This document shows, one piece after another, positions 61,369 through 64,000 of a stretch of 64,000 bases of DNA; position 1 is the stretch's first letter, and each line of letters begins with the position of its first letter. A program made the translations under genes and the position numbers. The DNA is taken from NCBI GenBank assembly GCA_000687975.1, contig JIAB01000001.1, positions 1,178,001 through 1,242,000 of the forward strand, written 5' to 3'. Below the pieces are notes generated by a model. The model searched no databases. It was given only the letters and a program-made list of their open reading frames with translations, and was not told where the DNA came from. The stretch comes from Lachnospiraceae bacterium AC2031. Its GTDB lineage: Bacteria; Bacillota; Clostridia; Lachnospirales; Lachnospiraceae.

Positions 61369-61716
61369 TTATTCACCCAGCATTTCTTCAAGTATTTTTG
61401 CAGCATCAGTTACGCAGGCTCTGCAGTTGCCTCTAAGATCAGAACACATAACTGAGCCTTTATCCGAAGCCTTAAACTTCTCCTCGTATTCCGCAACTTT
61501 TTCTGCCGCCGAGTCTCCGAACTTCTGTTCTAAAACATATTCCGCTGATAAAACTGCACCACACTTTCCCATGCGTCCACCAGCAAATGGCATTGAAATC
61601 TTTTGAGCTTCCGCCTCACTTATTCCAATAACATCTGCAAATGCTTCCAGAACCGAACCGGAACATGTATGAAAACTCTTATGATTATCTACTGCTTTTT
61701 CTGCTCTTGTTCCCAT
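61369..61716 (-). CDS. C_GCAxxG_C_C family redox-type protein
   Basis: A 115-residue Cys-rich protein of the C_GCAxxG_C_C family. Characteristic Cys occur in HTCSGSVLEAF, GGRMGKCGAVLSAEYVLE, VMCSDLRGNCRACVTDA. Members are common in anaerobes and are thought to bind a metal or cluster, or work in redox; the precise role is not known. It is the first of a row of small conserved genes (61369-62751) and is 24 bases from the next. Confidence 0.78.
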   Translation of the reverse strand: MGTRAEKAVDNHKSFHTCSGSVLEAFADVIGISEAEAQKISMPFAGGRMGKCGAVLSAEYVLEQKFGDSAAEKVAEYEEKFKASDKGSVMCSDLRGNCRACVTDAAKILEEMLGE

Positions 61717-61740
61717 TAATATCTCTCCTTTGATCTATCA

Positions 61741-62118
61741 TCATTTCACCTGATTAATTATATCATCATACGATGTGGCTCTTATAACTTCGAAGTTCTT
61801 TTCGATCTCTTTAGTCCAGAGATCAATCTCGCCTTCTATATCAGATACTTCAGGAAGAATAAATCCCCATATCTTACATCCTGTCTTCTTAAGTTCAGGA
61901 AGAAAGAAGTTGAATCCCCAGTCCACATCTTCTTTTACATCTTCAAATCCATTTCTGGCATCAACAACAAAGACACTTCCCTTATGAAGTCTTAACATTT
62001 CTAAAGATGCATTTACAGGATCACGATAATCATCAAAATGCGCTTCCTTTTTCCAAATGTGAAAGACCACATTATCTTTCTCTATATATTCACATTTTGC
62101 GAACTCACTCTCAAACAT
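61741..62118 (-). CDS. STAS-like small protein of unknown function
   Basis: A 125-residue protein, MFESEFAKCEYIEKDNVVFH at the start, with an alternating strand-helix pattern (LHKGSVFVVDARNGFEDVK, KIWGFILPEV) that recalls the SpoIIAA/STAS-like fold. I see no phosphorylatable Ser motif to support anti-anti-sigma function. The family is not named. It lies between the C_GCAxxG_C_C gene and the tautomerase fusion with gaps of 24 and 12 bases, so the three are probably cotranscribed. Confidence 0.55.
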   Translation of the reverse strand: MFESEFAKCEYIEKDNVVFHIWKKEAHFDDYRDPVNASLEMLRLHKGSVFVVDARNGFEDVKEDVDWGFNFFLPELKKTGCKIWGFILPEVSDIEGEIDLWTKEIEKNFEVIRATSYDDIINQVK

Positions 62119-62130
62119 TTTATTCCTCCA

Positions 62131-62751
62131 CTAATACCGTTTTTTATGTGCTGTAATAATGGTATAACTCTTTGCATTTACCGTTATAACATTTCCGCCT
62201 ATCTCTATATACCAGTTTTTTCCTTGTCTCGAAATCTTCGCTTCTTCACTTGTTATCTGTTTTTTGCACCATGCTATAACATCCATCTCAGATAGATTAA
62301 GATTCTTTCTTATTCTTTCCATACCTAACTCGGTAGTATGAATTTCATCTAGATGCTCTAAAAGCTCTTCTACATTTCCAGACTGCTCCACACCACCTAA
62401 TTGTTTACCAGCCATTCCCCAGTTTTCCAGAGGCGGTTCATTTATAACTATAAAAATGTCTGTACTTGCAATCCCTAGATTTGAATTTAAATCTGATGTA
62501 ATAGTTTCTATAACGGCTTTCTTCTGCGTTTTACTTCTTCCAGGAAAAACAGTTAATTCAATGATCATAAAATCATCTGTTTTCCCTTCAGGTATTTCAA
62601 AATTATCTTTATCATATTCGATTATTCTTTGAAATCTGTCCCAGTCCTCTATCCCTAAAGATTTAACAAGTGCATCGTGAATCGTATCAAAGAGTGATTC
62701 CTTATATTCAGAACTCTTGCCCTTTATTGTTTCAATTTTAACTAATGGCAT
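62131..62751 (-). CDS. Tautomerase fused to DUF3781 domain
   Basis: A 206-residue fusion. The first about 125 residues are a tautomerase-type protein: after Met removal Pro is the N-terminal catalytic residue (MPLVKIETIKGKSSEYKESL), with two beta-alpha-beta units and VFPGRSKTQKKAVIETI. The C-terminal about 75 residues, LDEIHTTELGMERIRKNLNL to NWYIEIGGNVITVNAKSYTI, match DUF3781, whose function is unknown. The single frame is continuous without a linker, so this is a genuine fusion. The tautomerase may act on a phenyl- or oxo-type acid; nothing more can be said. Confidence 0.78.
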   Translation of the reverse strand: MPLVKIETIKGKSSEYKESLFDTIHDALVKSLGIEDWDRFQRIIEYDKDNFEIPEGKTDDFMIIELTVFPGRSKTQKKAVIETITSDLNSNLGIASTDIFIVINEPPLENWGMAGKQLGGVEQSGNVEELLEHLDEIHTTELGMERIRKNLNLSEMDVIAWCKKQITSEEAKISRQGKNWYIEIGGNVITVNAKSYTIITAHKKRY

Positions 62752-62776
62752 ACCTTATTTGTCTCCTTTTTCAGAA

Positions 62777-63691
62777 TCAAACCGAGATAAATCTTTTTAA
62801 GTACATTCTATTATTGTTATCGATGAAAAAAGCTTTAGATCCATACGACCTATAATTTGCAATTAGTAATTCGCTTTCTTCAAAAAAGAATCTTAGTTTC
62901 TCATTTTCGGTATTCTTATATAAATCATATACCTCATATGTTCCATACTTATCATATCCTGAGTCAAATATAACCTTTTGACCATCTTCAGTAAGTGCAA
63001 AGAAACTCGCTCCCGCTATATGAGGATCAAAATCTATTTCTTTATCACCATTACTTCTCACCAGCTTAAACTCGTCATAATAGTAATACCAAATGTCATT
63101 ATTGCTATCGACATTTAATGCATAGCAATCGAATATATTATGCTTAGCTGAAAATAGCTGCTCACCTTTTTCATTCCACACTACAAGTCCTGAAGCACCT
63201 ATCGGAGGAGCACCTCCAGGATCCCCCCAGCCCAGATTTCCAAATACACCCTCATCAAAATAACTCGTAACGATTGTATTATCTGGTCTTACATATACAT
63301 CCCGAATACCGTCTCCGAAGCAGAACCTCTCAAGCACTTCACCACCAAGAGTTAATATCATAGCATTTTTTTCAGGATTCCCTTTGTTATAACTCGAGCG
63401 GCAATCAACCATAAGGATATTCTCACCTATTGGCTGAACATGATAGAAGGCAGAATAAAACTCTCCAAGATTATAGCAGGAAGAACTAATCAGTTTCTCA
63501 TCATCCCAATCCACATCCAAAATGAGTACACTATATCTTCCACGGTTTTCTCCAACAGATTCTGTTTCAATTAAAACATAGATTCTTCCATCAAAACCAA
63601 TACGGAACACATCTCGAATATTCCTTTTCAAACCGTATTTCTCATAAAGTGCTTTCAAATCAAGATAGTTTGTAAATACACAGTCAATCAT
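62777..63691 (-). CDS. Beta-propeller-like hypothetical protein
   Basis: A 304-residue protein with repeated strands of the form VLILDVDWDDEKLISSSCYN, MILTLGGEVLERFCFGDGIR, LVVWNEKGEQLFSAKH, NDIWYYYYDEFKLVR, suggesting a six-bladed propeller. Such folds scaffold or bind ligands. It has no signal peptide, so it is cytosolic. The family is not recognised. It lies 25 bases upstream of the tautomerase fusion and is the first gene of that group. Confidence 0.62.
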   Translation of the reverse strand: MIDCVFTNYLDLKALYEKYGLKRNIRDVFRIGFDGRIYVLIETESVGENRGRYSVLILDVDWDDEKLISSSCYNLGEFYSAFYHVQPIGENILMVDCRSSYNKGNPEKNAMILTLGGEVLERFCFGDGIRDVYVRPDNTIVTSYFDEGVFGNLGWGDPGGAPPIGASGLVVWNEKGEQLFSAKHNIFDCYALNVDSNNDIWYYYYDEFKLVRSNGDKEIDFDPHIAGASFFALTEDGQKVIFDSGYDKYGTYEVYDLYKNTENEKLRFFFEESELLIANYRSYGSKAFFIDNNNRMYLKRFISV

Positions 63692-63749
63692 TTTGAGATA
63701 CCTCTTTGTTAGTTATATACATAGTATACATCAACTGACAAGTCCTTAT

Positions 63750-63791
63750 TATAAAAAGCATACCGCAGCCACATTTATGACCACGATATGC
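63750..63791 (-). terminator. Possible terminator of the partial last gene
   Basis: GCATACCG (63758-63765) pairs imperfectly with CGATATGC (63784-63791), and on the minus strand TTTTTATAAT follows. It lies 21 bases past the stop at 63812. Confidence 0.45.
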
Positions 63792-63811
63792 ATATTTTTA
63801 TTCTAATAAAT

Positions 63812-64000
63812 CTATAAGTGCTTCAAAAGCATTTTCTTTTTATATATAATCCACAGTACCAGGCAACCAGTTACAGTCGGGATAAAGAAAAACAAAAACA
63901 TATAGAGTTTTCCCCAAGGTATAGTATTACCTTCATTAATGAGGATGTGATTAAGCGCTGTCCTTAAATACCACGTAGGCATAAAAGCCGGCTTTTTAAT
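63812..64000 (-). CDS. Membrane protein, partial (C-terminal 62 residues)
   Basis: An open minus-strand frame enters at the right edge and ends with TAG at 63812-63814. The visible tail is KPAFMPTWYLRTALNHILIN, a short loop, a membrane span (FLFFFIPTVTGCLVLWIIY) and a basic end KKKMLLKHL. This is what the end of an ABC-2-type permease or similar multi-span protein might look like, but the family cannot be named from the fragment. The start and most of the gene lie outside the window. Confidence 0.55.
   Translation of the reverse strand: MKKPAFMPTWYLRTALNHILINEGNTIPWGKLYMFLFFFIPTVTGCLVLWIIYKKKMLLKHL

Overview
The window looks like chromosomal DNA of a low-GC anaerobic member of the Clostridia, most probably a Lachnospiraceae-type gut or rumen bacterium. 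This rests on AT-rich DNA with AGGAGG ribosome sites, a 2-oxoacid:ferredoxin oxidoreductase, [FeFe] hydrogenases, Rex, a T-box-controlled trp operon, abundant GGDEF proteins and a domain-permuted GH3 beta-glucosidase like those of Butyrivibrio and Ruminococcus. The genus is an inference. Almost every gene is on the minus strand; the only clear plus-strand genes are two paralogous lipoproteins at 27.3-30.6 kb. I see no phage, insertion sequence or CRISPR array.

Layout. 0-9.5 kb: an ECF sigma factor with an anti-sigma-like partner, a HAD phosphatase, a CD3324-type regulator, four GNAT acetyltransferases with a methyltransferase, tRNA-Pro(CGG), an Lgt-like protein, a PQQQ-repeat membrane protein, a diguanylate cyclase and an esterase. 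9.6-21.7 kb: carAB, then a complete trp operon (ACT-trpE-G-D-C-F-B-A) behind a T-box leader with a Trp specifier. 21.7-30.6 kb: a sugar-sensor-like diguanylate cyclase, a large thioester-type surface adhesin and the lipoprotein pair. 30.7-39 kb: a nine-gene operon joining a MetNIQ-type importer, a four-subunit 2-oxoacid:ferredoxin oxidoreductase, a phenylacetate-CoA ligase-like enzyme and an aminotransferase. 39.2-42.7 kb: a LysR regulator, cysK and a cystathionine lyase/synthase gene behind a leader with an unannotated polycysteine peptide. 42.8-50 kb: a DUF3737 protein, permuted GH3, a membrane hydrolase fusion and a membrane-anchored metallopeptidase. 50.2-57.9 kb: rex-kinase-[2Fe-2S] ferredoxin-sensory hydrogenase-SpoIIE phosphatase-hydrogenase, then a LysR gene. 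58-61.2 kb: a GC-richer zinc cluster (CobW GTPase, ZnuA, Fur-family regulator) with a repeated palindromic operator. 61.3-64 kb: small conserved proteins and a partial membrane protein.

The strongest new observation is at 42.43-42.70 kb: a consensus promoter, a 38-codon ORF with nine Cys codons (five in a row) and an intrinsic terminator precede the cysteine/methionine genes, with an 11-nt leader segment complementary to the terminator 5' arm. This has the layout of a ribosome-stalling cysteine attenuator, unlike the T-box used by the trp operon in the same window. Next come the rex/kinase/phosphatase/two-hydrogenase operon, which looks like a redox or H2 signalling unit, and the combined importer-oxidoreductase-CoA ligase-aminotransferase operon, which could degrade amino acids or run in reverse to build aromatic or branched amino acids from their acids. 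A palindromic repeat (REP-like) sits in two trp operon spacers and in the cysteine leader, linking these loci as insertion targets.

All functions are read from sequence motifs and neighbourhood alone; no database search was possible.
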